Of a stretch of 53,435 nucleotides of DNA, positions 41,526-50,818 are shown in pieces (the first letter of the stretch is position 1; each line of letters opens with the position of its first letter). The stretch spans positions 1 to 53,435 of the forward strand of contig JAICYD010000037.1 of the NCBI GenBank assembly GCA_025934375.1. Reading direction: 5' to 3'. The notes below the pieces were generated by a model. The model ran no database searches and was not told where the DNA came from. It was given only the letters and a program-made list of their open reading frames with translations. Position numbers and translations under genes: made by a program. The stretch is from Streptosporangiaceae bacterium (lineage in GTDB: Bacteria > Actinomycetota > Actinomycetes > Streptosporangiales > Streptosporangiaceae).

Positions 41526-43112
41526 ATGGTTGACGAGCCGAGGTTCTTCAGGCCGGATGCAATCGTCGAGCCACTAGTTGACCGATTTTATGCGTGGCTG
41601 CACAATGTGGCGCCCGTACAGGCGGCGATGAATCTCGCCTTCGCGCAGGTCCCGCTCATTGAGTCGTACTTGCAGTCGCCTCAGGTCCATATAAACGCAT
41701 GCCGGAACCCGGCGCTACGCGGCGGGTTCTTCGTCAACGTGGCGGCCAGCCGCAGCGGGGAGATGCGCGACCTGCTCGCCTCGATCAAGAGTGAGCGGGC
41801 GGACATGCTCGCCTTCGCCGCGGCCATCGCCGAGGCCGAGGAAATCGTGCGGCAGGGGGCGACCGGGTTCGACCTCACCCCGTTGTACCCGAAGCTGCCC
41901 GCCTCGCTGTCGGGGCTGGTGGAACTGGCGTATGACACCAACAACCAGGCAGCGGTGCGGTTCATCGAGCCGCTGATCTACGAGAGCAGCTTCTACGCCG
42001 AGGAGCGGCAATCGGTTCAGCTCTCCCTCGAAACCGGCGTAGAGCGCCCGTTCATCCTCAGCACGCCCCGGCTACCGTCACCGGATGCGCTGGACCTGGC
42101 GATCCCGTTCCGGCACCCCGGGCTGGAGGAGCTCTTCAGGTCACGGGTGCACGGCACCACGATGACGCGGCTGCGCGAGATGCTGGAACTCGATGACGAC
42201 CAGGCCGCCGCGATGAGCCGGCTGCTCGCCGACCAGCCCGACCTGGCCGCTGACCGGCATATCGAATCGGGCGGGCGGATCCGCTACTTCGGCCATGCCT
42301 GCCTGGTGCTGCAGACGCCCCAGGGTACGGTCATGACCGATCCGTGGGTCAGCTCGGACTCCTCGGCTACCGGGCGGTATACCTACCGGGACGTGCCCGA
42401 CTACATCGACCTGGTCCTGATCACCCACGGCCACCAAGATCACATCGTGCTGGAGACGCTGCTGTCACTGCGCGGCCGGGTCGGCGCCGTCGTGGTGCCG
42501 CGGTCGTCTCGCGGCAACCTGGCCGACCCGTCGCTGGCCCTGTACCTGCGGCACGTGGGACTGCCGGTGATGGAGGTGGACGACTTCTCCGAGGTGGAGT
42601 TCCCCAGCGGGAAGGTAACCGCGCTGCCGTTCCTCGGCGAGCACGCGGACCTGGATATCCGGGCGAAGTCGACGTACTGCGTTGAGCTGGCCGGCCGGAA
42701 GGTCTTCATCGGGGCCGACTCCTCCGGCATCGCCCCCGGGCTCTACCGGTACATGCGCGACCACGTCGGCACCTTCGACGTGGCGTTCCTGGGCATGGAG
42801 TGCGCGGGAGCGCCGCTCACCTGGCTGTACCAGGCACTGTTCACCAAGCCGGTGACCAAGAAGATGAGCGACTCGCGGACGCTATCGGGATCGAACGCGG
42901 CGCAAGCGGCGGCGATCATGACCGAGCTAGGCGCCAGCGAGGCGTACGTGTACGCCATGGGCGAGGAGGCCTGGCTGGTCGGGCACGTCATGGCCACCAC
43001 CTACAACGAGGACTCCTTCCAGCTCAAGCAGGTCGAGGAGTTCATGACCTGGTGCGCGGAGCACGGCATCAAGGCCGACCACCTGTACGGCCAGCACGAA
43101 TGGCAATGGTAA
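41526..43112 (+). CDS. CmlA-type di-iron beta-hydroxylase (metallo-beta-lactamase fold)
   Basis: 528 residues, about the length of CmlA. An N-terminal domain of about 240 residues precedes the metallo-beta-lactamase fold. Metal-binding candidates are the HGHQDH motif (301-306), Glu372-His373 in FLGEHADLDIR and Asp398 in GADSSG. FLGMECAGAPLTWLY and KKMSDSRTLSGSN are strongly reminiscent of CmlA, which hydroxylates the beta carbon of an amino acid bound to an NRPS carrier domain using a di-iron centre. It should therefore install a beta-hydroxy residue in the peptide. ATG has AAGGGAG upstream; an in-frame ATG 57 bases earlier lacks one. Adjacent to a StrR-type site. Confidence 0.88.
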   Translation: MVDEPRFFRPDAIVEPLVDRFYAWLHNVAPVQAAMNLAFAQVPLIESYLQSPQVHINACRNPALRGGFFVNVAASRSGEMRDLLASIKSERADMLAFAAAIAEAEEIVRQGATGFDLTPLYPKLPASLSGLVELAYDTNNQAAVRFIEPLIYESSFYAEERQSVQLSLETGVERPFILSTPRLPSPDALDLAIPFRHPGLEELFRSRVHGTTMTRLREMLELDDDQAAAMSRLLADQPDLAADRHIESGGRIRYFGHACLVLQTPQGTVMTDPWVSSDSSATGRYTYRDVPDYIDLVLITHGHQDHIVLETLLSLRGRVGAVVVPRSSRGNLADPSLALYLRHVGLPVMEVDDFSEVEFPSGKVTALPFLGEHADLDIRAKSTYCVELAGRKVFIGADSSGIAPGLYRYMRDHVGTFDVAFLGMECAGAPLTWLYQALFTKPVTKKMSDSRTLSGSNAAQAAAIMTELGASEAYVYAMGEEAWLVGHVMATTYNEDSFQLKQVEEFMTWCAEHGIKADHLYGQHEWQW

Positions 43113-43128
43113 GGGTAGGCGGCCTCCA

Positions 43129-44013
43129 GTGATCATCCTCGCGACCATCTCTGACATGAAGCGCCTCGCGCTGGTCATCGACCTCAAGAACGGTGAGGTC
43201 AGCTCGATTCCGGTGCGCCCCGAGTTCGTCGACCCGACCATCGTCGGCCGCGCGCACTGCCGGCCGTTCGGCGTTACCTGGAGTGCTGATGAGGCGTTCA
43301 TCGTCAACAACAGGCAGCTGCTGGTATTCGACCGGCAGCTAGAATTCCGGCGCGTCGAGCCGTGGCGGGTCCAGGTGAACGCGCATCAGATCGCCTACAA
43401 CGCGCAGCGGGTGTGGGTCGCCAGCCCGTGGACGAACTCCCTGATCGGGGTGCCGACGGGCCAGGCGGGCGATCCCGTGGAATTCGACTTGATCAATCAC
43501 GACATGCACGCCTACGGCACCGACGACGCTCTCGACGAGAACGACAAGTACCACTTCAACTCGCTGCTGTGGGCCGAGGGCAGGCTGTTCGTGACGGCGC
43601 ACGGCCACGGCGGTCCCGCCTTCATCAACGAGTACGACGCCGCCGAGTTCCGGCTGCTCAACGTGCGCCGCCGGGTCGGCGCGGACATTCACGGAATCGC
43701 GCGCCATGGCGGGGAGCTGTTCTGGCTTAGCTCCAAGACCGGGGAGGTGCGGTCAGACTCCGGTTATCGCCTGCCACTGACGCGGGAGGGCTACCCGCGC
43801 GGTTTCGCCCTGACCGAGGAGTACTTCATCGTCGCGATCTCTGAGTATTTGTCCCGCGGTGATCGCCACCTGGGCGATTCGTGGATCCAGCTGATTGAGC
43901 GCGAGCAGGGAACCGTGGTCAGCGAGATCCACCTGGAAGACACCGGGGGCATCAATGACCTTCGCCTTCTGGACGCCTACGACTACGCGCACTGGGTTAA
44001 TCCGTTGTGGTGA
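43129..44013 (+). CDS. Beta-propeller-like protein of unknown function
   Basis: 294 residues, no signal peptide. Repeated short strand motifs (LALVIDLKNGEVSSI, LLVFDRQLEFRRV, RVWVASPWTNSLIGV, GELFWLSSKTGEV) suggest a small propeller like the DUF4915/TIGR03032 or SMP-30 proteins. Conserved-looking polar spots include HGHGGPAF and ADIHGIARHGG. It follows the hydroxylase after 16 bases, so it is probably co-transcribed. It might be a tailoring or binding protein; no catalytic role can be shown. Its 3' end overlaps the convergent exporter gene by 17 bases. Confidence 0.72.
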   Translation: MIILATISDMKRLALVIDLKNGEVSSIPVRPEFVDPTIVGRAHCRPFGVTWSADEAFIVNNRQLLVFDRQLEFRRVEPWRVQVNAHQIAYNAQRVWVASPWTNSLIGVPTGQAGDPVEFDLINHDMHAYGTDDALDENDKYHFNSLLWAEGRLFVTAHGHGGPAFINEYDAAEFRLLNVRRRVGADIHGIARHGGELFWLSSKTGEVRSDSGYRLPLTREGYPRGFALTEEYFIVAISEYLSRGDRHLGDSWIQLIEREQGTVVSEIHLEDTGGINDLRLLDAYDYAHWVNPLW

Positions 44014-45907
44014 CCGGGGTCGTCGGGGATTCGGCCTGGTGCGCGAACTGCGTCCGGTACAGGGCGGCATAGAGCCCGTCGGCGGCCAGCAGCTCATCGT
44101 GGGTGCCGCGCTCTCGAATCTGGCCGCCGTCGATGACGAGGATCTGGTCGGCATCGCGGACCGTGGACAGCCGGTGCGCTATAACCAGCGAGGTCCGCTC
44201 GGCCAGCGCGGCCTTGAGCGCCTGCTGGACGGCGAACTCTGACTGAGAGTCCAGGTGCGCGGTGGCCTCGTCGAGGACCACGACGGGCGGCGCCTTGAGC
44301 AGGAGCCGGGCCAGCGCCAGGCGCTGCTTCTCGCCCCCCGACAGCCGGTAGCCCCGGTCGCCGACCACGGTGTCCAGTCCGTTGGGCAGCGACCCGATCA
44401 GCTCCCAGACGTGCGCCGCCTTGCACGCCTCGATCAGGTCCTGTTCGGCCGCGCCCGGGCGCGCGTACATCAGGTTGGCCCGGATGGTGTCGTGGAACAG
44501 GTGGCCATCTTGCGTCACCACGCCGATCGTCTCGTTCAGCGAGCGCAGGGTGAGGTCGCGGATGTCGCGCCCGCCGATCCGCACCGTCCCCTCGGCCGGG
44601 TCGTACAGCCGGGGCACCAGGTGAGTGATCGTGGTCTTCCCGGCGCCGGACGGGCCGACGAGCGCCGTCAGCTTCCCCGCGGGTGCCCGGAAGCTGACGC
44701 CGTCCAGCACCCAGGTGTCATCGGGACGCTCGGCCATGGGCAGCGCGACCGACTCCAGTGAGGCGAGCGACACCTCGCTGGCGTTCGGGTAGCGGAACGA
44801 CACGCAGTCGAATTCGATCCCTGGCGCCCCCTCCCCGTTGACCCCCGGCAGCGCGCTGGCGCCCGGCCGCTCGGTGATCAGCGGCTTGAGGTCGAGCACC
44901 TCGAAGATCCGGTCGAAGCTGACGAGCGCGGTCATCGCGTTGACCTGCGCGTTGCCAGCCTGGTTGACCGGGCCGTAGAGGCGGCCGAGCAAGGTGATCA
45001 GCGCGACGAGGGTGCCGAGCTGGAAGACGCCGTGAATCACCAGGTTGCCGCCGATGCCGTAGACCAGCGCGGTGGTCAGCGAGGTCAGCAGCGTGATCAC
45101 GACGAAGAACGCCCGCCCGTAGACGTTCGCCACCACGGTGACATCACGGATCCGCCCCGCCCGGCGCGAGAACACCGCGGTTTCTTCCTCAGGCCGCCCG
45201 TACAGCTTGGTCAGCAGGGCGCCGGCCACGCTGAAGCGCTCGGTCGTCATCGTCCCCATCTCGGCGTTGAGCAGCATCCCTTCCCTGGTGAGGCGCTGCA
45301 GTCGCTTGCCGATGAGCTTGCCGGGGAAGACGAAGAACGGGATGAAGACCACCGCCAAGACGCCGATCTGCCAGGAAAGGTAGAAAACGGCGGCCAGCAC
45401 CAGCACCAGGGTCATGATGGCCGCCATCGTCTGGGTGAGCAGCAGCGTAAGCGCCTGCTGGGCGCCGGTTATGTCGTTGTTGAGCCGGCTCACCAGTGAC
45501 CCGGTCTGCGCGCGGGTAAAGAACGCGACCGGCTGCTTCTGCACGTGGGTGAACAGCTCGGTGCGCAAATCGTAGATCAATCCCTGGCCGACTTTGGCCG
45601 AGTATGAGGCCTGCAGGAATATCGCGACGGCGTCGATCACTGCCAGCCCGGCCATCGCGGCGGCCAGCCCGGTCACGTAGTCGGCCCGGTGGCGCAGGAT
45701 GCCGTTATCGATCACAAGCTTAAGCGTGAGCGGGATGACGACCGTGATGCCGGCGTCCAATGCCGCGGAGAATATTAGCAAGGCAATTTGCCAACGGTAT
45801 CGCCTAGCGTACGGGAGAATGCGGCGGACCGTACCGGACTTGACATTTTCCCGAGTGATCGATTCATCGATCCTCAGGCTGAAGCTGGATCCTGTGCTTC
45901 TGATCAT
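43997..45907 (-). CDS. ABC exporter, fused membrane and ATPase domains
   Basis: 636 residues. Six membrane helices (about 35-320) form the type I exporter domain, followed by the ATPase: Walker A GPSGAGKTT, Q loop VVTQDGHLF, signature LSGGEKQRLALARLL, Walker B VVVLDEATAHLD and the switch IAHRLSTV. Likely a homodimer that exports the peptide product and gives self-resistance. It is divergent from the condensation gene, with a StrR-type site and a TAGGAT box (45943-45948) between them. Confidence 0.93.
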   Translation of the reverse strand: MIRSTGSSFSLRIDESITRENVKSGTVRRILPYARRYRWQIALLIFSAALDAGITVVIPLTLKLVIDNGILRHRADYVTGLAAAMAGLAVIDAVAIFLQASYSAKVGQGLIYDLRTELFTHVQKQPVAFFTRAQTGSLVSRLNNDITGAQQALTLLLTQTMAAIMTLVLVLAAVFYLSWQIGVLAVVFIPFFVFPGKLIGKRLQRLTREGMLLNAEMGTMTTERFSVAGALLTKLYGRPEEETAVFSRRAGRIRDVTVVANVYGRAFFVVITLLTSLTTALVYGIGGNLVIHGVFQLGTLVALITLLGRLYGPVNQAGNAQVNAMTALVSFDRIFEVLDLKPLITERPGASALPGVNGEGAPGIEFDCVSFRYPNASEVSLASLESVALPMAERPDDTWVLDGVSFRAPAGKLTALVGPSGAGKTTITHLVPRLYDPAEGTVRIGGRDIRDLTLRSLNETIGVVTQDGHLFHDTIRANLMYARPGAAEQDLIEACKAAHVWELIGSLPNGLDTVVGDRGYRLSGGEKQRLALARLLLKAPPVVVLDEATAHLDSQSEFAVQQALKAALAERTSLVIAHRLSTVRDADQILVIDGGQIRERGTHDELLAADGLYAALYRTQFAHQAESPTTPVTTTD

Positions 45908-46020
45908 TGAGCCGGGAACTCCCCTCGCCCTTGGTAATTGCTATCCTATAATCCACCTATGACGGGGGTTCATCTATCATTGGCGGTCGCCGTGGCTCAC
46001 GGTACCGCTCGGCCAGTGCC

Positions 46021-46049
46021 GCTCAACTGGCGAGGATCCTCGGTTGAAC
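46021..46049. promoter_or_regulatory. StrR-type operator between exporter and condensation gene
   Basis: GCTCAACTG-N11-CGGTTGAAC. The same 9-11-9 layout as the other two, with one changed base in each arm. TTGACG (46059-46064) and CACGCT 17 bases later could serve the rightward genes, and a TAGGAT box serves the leftward exporter, so one site may control both. Confidence 0.62.
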
Positions 46050-46129
46050 ATGCCCTTGTTGACGCTGAAAAGCCGGGATGGCACGCTGGCAGCCGCCAGC
46101 GGAGTTACATATCTGGAGGCGGCCTGACC

Positions 46130-46207
46130 ATGCCAGGAAATACCGTCTCGCGCATATTTTGCCTTCCGCGCGCAGAGATATACAGCGCCATGCGGAACCG
46201 GGCATGA
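46130..46207 (+). CDS. Possible leader mini-ORF ahead of the condensation gene
   Basis: 25 codons with GGAGGC nine bases upstream of its ATG. Its TGA overlaps the ATG of the condensation gene (ATGA). The condensation start itself has no clear RBS, so the mini-ORF may deliver ribosomes by coupling. The peptide has no recognised motif. Another 25-codon frame (46050-46127) ends just before it. Confidence 0.3.
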   Translation: MPGNTVSRIFCLPRAEIYSAMRNRA

Positions 46208-47847
46208 CGGCGCCGGGCGGGTCCGCGGTCACCCGGTTCCTCCAGGTGCACGCCCAGGTGATGAACCAGGCATTCGAGCTGCTGCGCGGCGGTCCGGCCA
46301 CCGCCGCCCCGCCCGCGCCTGCCACCATGCCCCCGCCCGCCACCACGCCCGCGCCCGCCACCACGGCGGAGCCGGACGCGGCCAGTGACGTGCCCGGTGC
46401 CCCGGCGCCGACCGTCCCGGCGGCCGGCGGCTGGCCGCTGAGCCGGATACAGCGGGAGCTCTGGCTGCTGGACCGGCTGGGGCCTGATTACTCGCGCGCC
46501 TACTGGGAAGGCGTCCTCATCGACTTGCGCGGCCAACTGGACCTCGCGGCGATGCGATCGGCGGTCGCCGGGGTGCTGGCCCGGCATGACGTCCTGCACG
46601 CGGTCATCGACCCGGACGGCTCGGGGCAGCGCACCGTTCCCGAGGTACCCGACGTCACGGTGGCCGACTTCACCGGCAAGGCCGGGCCGGACCAGGCCCG
46701 CCAGCTCGCGGCCTGGCACCAGGTCCGCGCGATGGAGGTGCCCGACCTCAGCTCCCGCCCGCCGGTGCGGGCGGTGATCTTGCGGATAGCCGAGCGGCAC
46801 CACCAGCTATACCTCGGCGTTCATCACGCGATGATCGACGGCTGGTCGTTCGACGTGGTGCTATCTGAGGTCGCCGCCGGCTACGAGGGCGCGGTGAGCG
46901 GCCGGCCGGCCGCCTTGCCCGCGCCGGTCCAGTACCGGGAGCACGTCGCCTGGGAGCGGCGCCGGGAAGCGGGCCCGGCGTTCCAGGACAGCCTGCGGTA
47001 CTGGCGGGAGCAGTTCGCCGACGGCATACCCGTGCCCGCCCTGCCATCCGCCCTGCCGTCCGCCCGGCCCTCGGCCGGCGGCCGCAAGCTCGGCGTGGTC
47101 AGGCACCCGGTAGAGGCGGATGTCGCCGCGCAGCTGCCCGGCATGGCCGCCCGCGCGGGCGTCACCGAGTTCACCGTGCTGCTCGGCGCCTACGGGCACC
47201 TGCTGCACCAGCTGTGCGGGCAGGCCGACCTGGTGATCGGGGTGCCGTTCGCGCGCCGCGGGTACCCCGGCGGCGAGCGGGTGGTCGGCAACTGCGCGAC
47301 CACCATTCCGGTGCGCAGCCGGGCCGACGGCGCGGCGACGGTCGGTGACTACCTCCGCGCGCTGCGAGGCACCCTCGCCGCGGCGCACGAGCATCCCGAC
47401 TTCTCGATCGCCAGCCTGCGGGACCGGGTTCCGATGGGGGACGGGGCCGGCGGGCAGGTCTTCGCGGTGCTGTTCAACCTGGACCGCGCAGCCGGCCTGC
47501 CAAGTCCCGGTGGCCTCCAGGTGAGCGTGAGCGCCGCGTCCCGGATGTTCGCCAAGGCCGCCTTGGTCTTCGACATATTGATCGCCGAGCGCGATATCTG
47601 GCTGACCGCCGAGTACAACGCGGACATCATCGAGCCGGCGGTGGCGCAGGCGTACGCGCGCGCGTACGGGCACGTGCTGCGCCGGTTCGTGGCCGGCCCC
47701 GCCGAGCAGCTCAGCCAGGTGCGGCTGACCGACGACGGCGACCTGTGCCCGGCTGACGGGGCCGGCTCCGCGGCCGAAGCCGCCGAGAGCGCGCAGGCCG
47801 CGCCGGGCGAGATCGAAGCGGCGCTGTGGGCGCTGCACATGATGTGA
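46204..47847 (+). CDS. Free-standing NRPS condensation domain protein
   Basis: 547 residues. A short N-terminal helix (VTRFLQVHAQVMNQAFELLRG, residues 8-28, split by context) is like the docking or linker helices that precede condensation or carrier domains. A Pro/Ala linker follows to about residue 75. The condensation domain then spans about 75-525, with the active site HHAMIDG (207-213) intact and later motifs VIGVPFARRG and VGNCATTIPVR. No carrier or adenylation domain is attached. It could acylate the first amino acid with the fatty chain, join a residue in trans, or act as a cyclase. Confidence 0.88.
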   Translation: MTAPGGSAVTRFLQVHAQVMNQAFELLRGGPATAAPPAPATMPPPATTPAPATTAEPDAASDVPGAPAPTVPAAGGWPLSRIQRELWLLDRLGPDYSRAYWEGVLIDLRGQLDLAAMRSAVAGVLARHDVLHAVIDPDGSGQRTVPEVPDVTVADFTGKAGPDQARQLAAWHQVRAMEVPDLSSRPPVRAVILRIAERHHQLYLGVHHAMIDGWSFDVVLSEVAAGYEGAVSGRPAALPAPVQYREHVAWERRREAGPAFQDSLRYWREQFADGIPVPALPSALPSARPSAGGRKLGVVRHPVEADVAAQLPGMAARAGVTEFTVLLGAYGHLLHQLCGQADLVIGVPFARRGYPGGERVVGNCATTIPVRSRADGAATVGDYLRALRGTLAAAHEHPDFSIASLRDRVPMGDGAGGQVFAVLFNLDRAAGLPSPGGLQVSVSAASRMFAKAALVFDILIAERDIWLTAEYNADIIEPAVAQAYARAYGHVLRRFVAGPAEQLSQVRLTDDGDLCPADGAGSAAEAAESAQAAPGEIEAALWALHMM

Positions 47848-47862
47848 AGGGCTGACGCGCTA

Positions 47863-49044
47863 ATGGAAATCGACCTGGTAAACCCGGAACTGTACTCGGC
47901 CGGCGATCCGTATGCCGTGTGGCGATGGCTGCGGCACAATGATCCGGTGCGGTGGAACCCGCCCGGGGAGCTGCCTGGCTTCTGGATCGTGACAAAGTAC
48001 GAGGATGTGCGGATGGTATACCGCGATCCAGTCACCTTCAGCTCGGCGGGCGGAATACTGCTGCGCCCGGAAAAGCACGGGCAAGATCCCGGCGGCGGCC
48101 GGACCCTGGCGCTCACTGACCCGCCGCGGCACAAGCAGCTGCGGGCGCGCGTCGATGAGTGGTTCAAGCTGCGCGCGGTCCGCATGCTCGACGCCGAGAT
48201 GCGTGATGTCGCGCGTGACGTGATCATGCGCTCGCTGGAGCAGGGAGCCTGTGATTTCGTCTCGGAGATCGCGGCGCGAATACCGCTGTACGTGATCTGC
48301 AAGATGATGGGAGTCGCGCGGGATAACTGGGAGCAGATATTCGCGCTGACGAACCAGGCATTCGGTGGCGCCGACGCGCTGACCCGCCGGATCGCCCACC
48401 TCGACATCCTGCAGTATTTCGAGGACCTGCTAGACAGCCGTGCCCAGTCGCCGGCGGATGACCTCGTCAGCGCCTTGCTCGCCACGGAGATCGACGGCGT
48501 CAAGCTGTCCCGGGACGACATCCTCCTGAACTGCGACAACCTGCTGGTCGGCGGAACCGAGAACACGCGCATCGCGGGCGCTGGCGGGATGCTGGCATTC
48601 ATCCAGCACCCGGATCAATGGCAGGCGCTGGCCGATGACCGCACGCTCTTGCCATCCGCCGTGGAGGAAGTGCTCCGGTGGACCTCGACCGCGACGCACA
48701 TCATGCGCACCGCCACCACGTCGGTGGAAATTAGCGGGCAGAAGATCGAGGCGGGGGAGCGGGTCACGCTGTGGAACCCGTCGGCCAACCGGGATGAGAG
48801 CGTGTTCACCGGCCCCGATCGCTTCGATGTGCGGCGGCACCCGAACCGGCACCTGGCCCTCGGGGCCGGTGAGCACTTCTGCCTCGGCGGCGCGCTCGCG
48901 CGAGCGGAGCTGCGACTGCTTTACGAGGAATTGCTGGACAATACCGAGGGGATTGAACTCGACGGCACCCCGGTGCTCCTGAGCTCCATAGTGGTGAACG
49001 GGCTTGAGCACCTGCCGGTCCGGCTGGTGCCCCGGCGCCGCTGA
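47863..49044 (+). CDS. Cytochrome P450
   Basis: 393 residues, a soluble bacterial class enzyme. Haem ligand Cys340 in LGAGEHFCLGGALARAE, ExxR in VEEVLRW, and an I-helix LLVGGTENTR where the usual acid-alcohol pair (E/D-T) reads Glu-Asn-Thr. LALTDPPRHKQLR is the usual substrate-proximal helix C. It probably oxidises the peptide, an amino acid on a carrier, or the acyl chain. RBS GAAGGG; it starts 15 bases after the condensation gene and is likely co-transcribed. Confidence 0.94.
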   Translation: MEIDLVNPELYSAGDPYAVWRWLRHNDPVRWNPPGELPGFWIVTKYEDVRMVYRDPVTFSSAGGILLRPEKHGQDPGGGRTLALTDPPRHKQLRARVDEWFKLRAVRMLDAEMRDVARDVIMRSLEQGACDFVSEIAARIPLYVICKMMGVARDNWEQIFALTNQAFGGADALTRRIAHLDILQYFEDLLDSRAQSPADDLVSALLATEIDGVKLSRDDILLNCDNLLVGGTENTRIAGAGGMLAFIQHPDQWQALADDRTLLPSAVEEVLRWTSTATHIMRTATTSVEISGQKIEAGERVTLWNPSANRDESVFTGPDRFDVRRHPNRHLALGAGEHFCLGGALARAELRLLYEELLDNTEGIELDGTPVLLSSIVVNGLEHLPVRLVPRRR

Positions 49045-49060
49045 CGCCCGCCCGGTCGGC

Positions 49061-50818
49061 TCACCAGGCGTTGAGCGACCCGGCCGCGAATAGCCGCCGG
49101 CTCTCCTGGCGCCGGGGCTTCCCGCTCGTCGTCCGCGGGATCGCGCCCGGCTTCAGCAGCGCGACCGCCGAGACCCGCAGGTCGTGCTCCGCCGAGACCG
49201 CGCGCCGCACCGCCCGCTCGACTTCCTTCGCCGGCACCGTCCCCTCCGCGATGAGGACTCCCGGCACCGTCTCGGCGAGCGCCGCCACGTGCACCTGGCC
49301 ATCTCGCTCGTATCCGAACACCACAGCCAGCGCTCCGGACAGCGCCGGGTGGCTCTGCGTCACGGTGAGCTCGACGTCGTGCGGATGATGATTGCGGCCG
49401 TCGACGATCACCAGGTCGTCTCGCCGGCCGGCCACGAACAGCTGCCCGTCGCGGACGAAGCCGAGGTCACCGGTGCGCAGGAACGGCGCCGGATCATCGT
49501 GCCCGGCCAGCCGCGCGCCGAACTTCTCCGCCGAGGCGTCTGGCCGCCGGAAGTAGCCATCGGCGACGCTCGGCCCGGCCACCCAGATCTCGCCGACCCG
49601 GTCCGGTGGGCTCTCCCGGCCGGTGTCCGGGTCGACGATGCGCAGCGAGAGGTTACGCGCCACGCGGCCGTTGGAGACCATGCGAAGCGCGCGGCCATCG
49701 CCTGGCTCGGCCACCCGGCCCTCATGGCCGAGGGCGAGGGCATCCACGTCCAGGTAGCGCGGGTCGCCGGGCGCGCGCTCGCCGGTGACGTACAGCGTCG
49801 CCTCGGCCAGGCCGTACGCGGGCTCGAAGGTGCCCGGCGCCAGCCCGGCGACCGCGAACGCCGCCGCGAAGCGCTCCGCGGTCGGGTACCGGACAGGCTC
49901 AGAGCCGCAGGTGACGTGCAGCAGCGCGGACAGGTCAAGCTCGCTGCGCCGCTGCGCCGGGATCCGGTCCACGCACAGGTCGTAGGCGAAGTTCGGCGCG
50001 CTGCACAGCTGCGCGCCATGCCGGCTCACGGCCTCCAGCCACGCCGTCGGCTTCATCAAGAACGCCACCTGGGGCATCAGCACGCTGAGGCCCCCGTTGG
50101 CCAGCGGCAGCAGCAGCTGGATGATCCCCATGTCGTTGTAGAGCGGCAGCCAGCTGGCGATCGTGAGGTCGCGGCCATGGGCGGCGAGCCCGAAACCGGC
50201 CGTGATGGCCCACAGGTTGGCCGCGATCGCGCGGCGGCTGATCACGGCGCCCTTCGGGTCGCCGCTGGAGCCGGAGGTGTACTGCAGGAAAGCCGGCTCG
50301 GCTAGCGACAGCGCCGGGTCGCTCCACTGGCCCGCCGAGCCCGCCCAGGCATCGCTGACCGGCACGGTCGCGCGTGCCCCGAGGCCCGCCAGCTCCGCCC
50401 GGCTGGCGATGTCCCCACTGGTCACGATCAGCGCCGGGTCGGCGTCCTTCGCGATGCCCGCGATCCGCCCCCAATGGCGCGCGCCCTTGGCGTAGCCTTC
50501 CGGCTTGGGGACCGGGACCGCGATGATCCCGGCGTACAGGCAACCGAGGAATCCGACCACGAACTCCGCATCCGTCCCGCACATCAGCAGCGCGCGCTCA
50601 CCCGGCCCGGCCTGCCGCCGCAGCACCGCCGCCGTGCTACGGGCCCGCTCGTCCAGCTCCCGGTAGCTGAGCACGCCAGTCTCCCGGCCGTGATGGTCGA
50701 GGATCACGCAGGCGCGCCGGTCCCGTTCGGTGGCGGCATGGGCGCGCACCGCGGCGGCCAGGTCAAGGTAGCCGTCCGGGGGAGTCCGGTTTCCCGGCGG
50801 GCCGGGGGGCACGCTCAC
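49061..50818 (-). CDS. Fatty acyl-AMP ligase (FAAL)
   Basis: 585 residues. Adenylation motif YTSGSSGDPKGAV, FAAL-type SWLPLYNDMGIIQLLL, YGLAEATL, GDLGFVRDGQLFVAGRRDD and the C-terminal catalytic Lys in RTTSGKPRR. FAALs activate a fatty acid as the adenylate and pass it to a carrier protein, here most likely the ACP two genes upstream, to start the lipopeptide. GTG 50818 overlaps the thioesterase stop (GTGA). The last gene of the starter operon; its 3' end is only 16 bases from the P450 stop. Confidence 0.93.
   Translation of the reverse strand: MSVPPGPPGNRTPPDGYLDLAAAVRAHAATERDRRACVILDHHGRETGVLSYRELDERARSTAAVLRRQAGPGERALLMCGTDAEFVVGFLGCLYAGIIAVPVPKPEGYAKGARHWGRIAGIAKDADPALIVTSGDIASRAELAGLGARATVPVSDAWAGSAGQWSDPALSLAEPAFLQYTSGSSGDPKGAVISRRAIAANLWAITAGFGLAAHGRDLTIASWLPLYNDMGIIQLLLPLANGGLSVLMPQVAFLMKPTAWLEAVSRHGAQLCSAPNFAYDLCVDRIPAQRRSELDLSALLHVTCGSEPVRYPTAERFAAAFAVAGLAPGTFEPAYGLAEATLYVTGERAPGDPRYLDVDALALGHEGRVAEPGDGRALRMVSNGRVARNLSLRIVDPDTGRESPPDRVGEIWVAGPSVADGYFRRPDASAEKFGARLAGHDDPAPFLRTGDLGFVRDGQLFVAGRRDDLVIVDGRNHHPHDVELTVTQSHPALSGALAVVFGYERDGQVHVAALAETVPGVLIAEGTVPAKEVERAVRRAVSAEHDLRVSAVALLKPGAIPRTTSGKPRRQESRRLFAAGSLNAW

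Noticed and set aside
46861..47838. Minus-strand ORF of 325 codons
   Set aside because: Shadow of the condensation domain gene.
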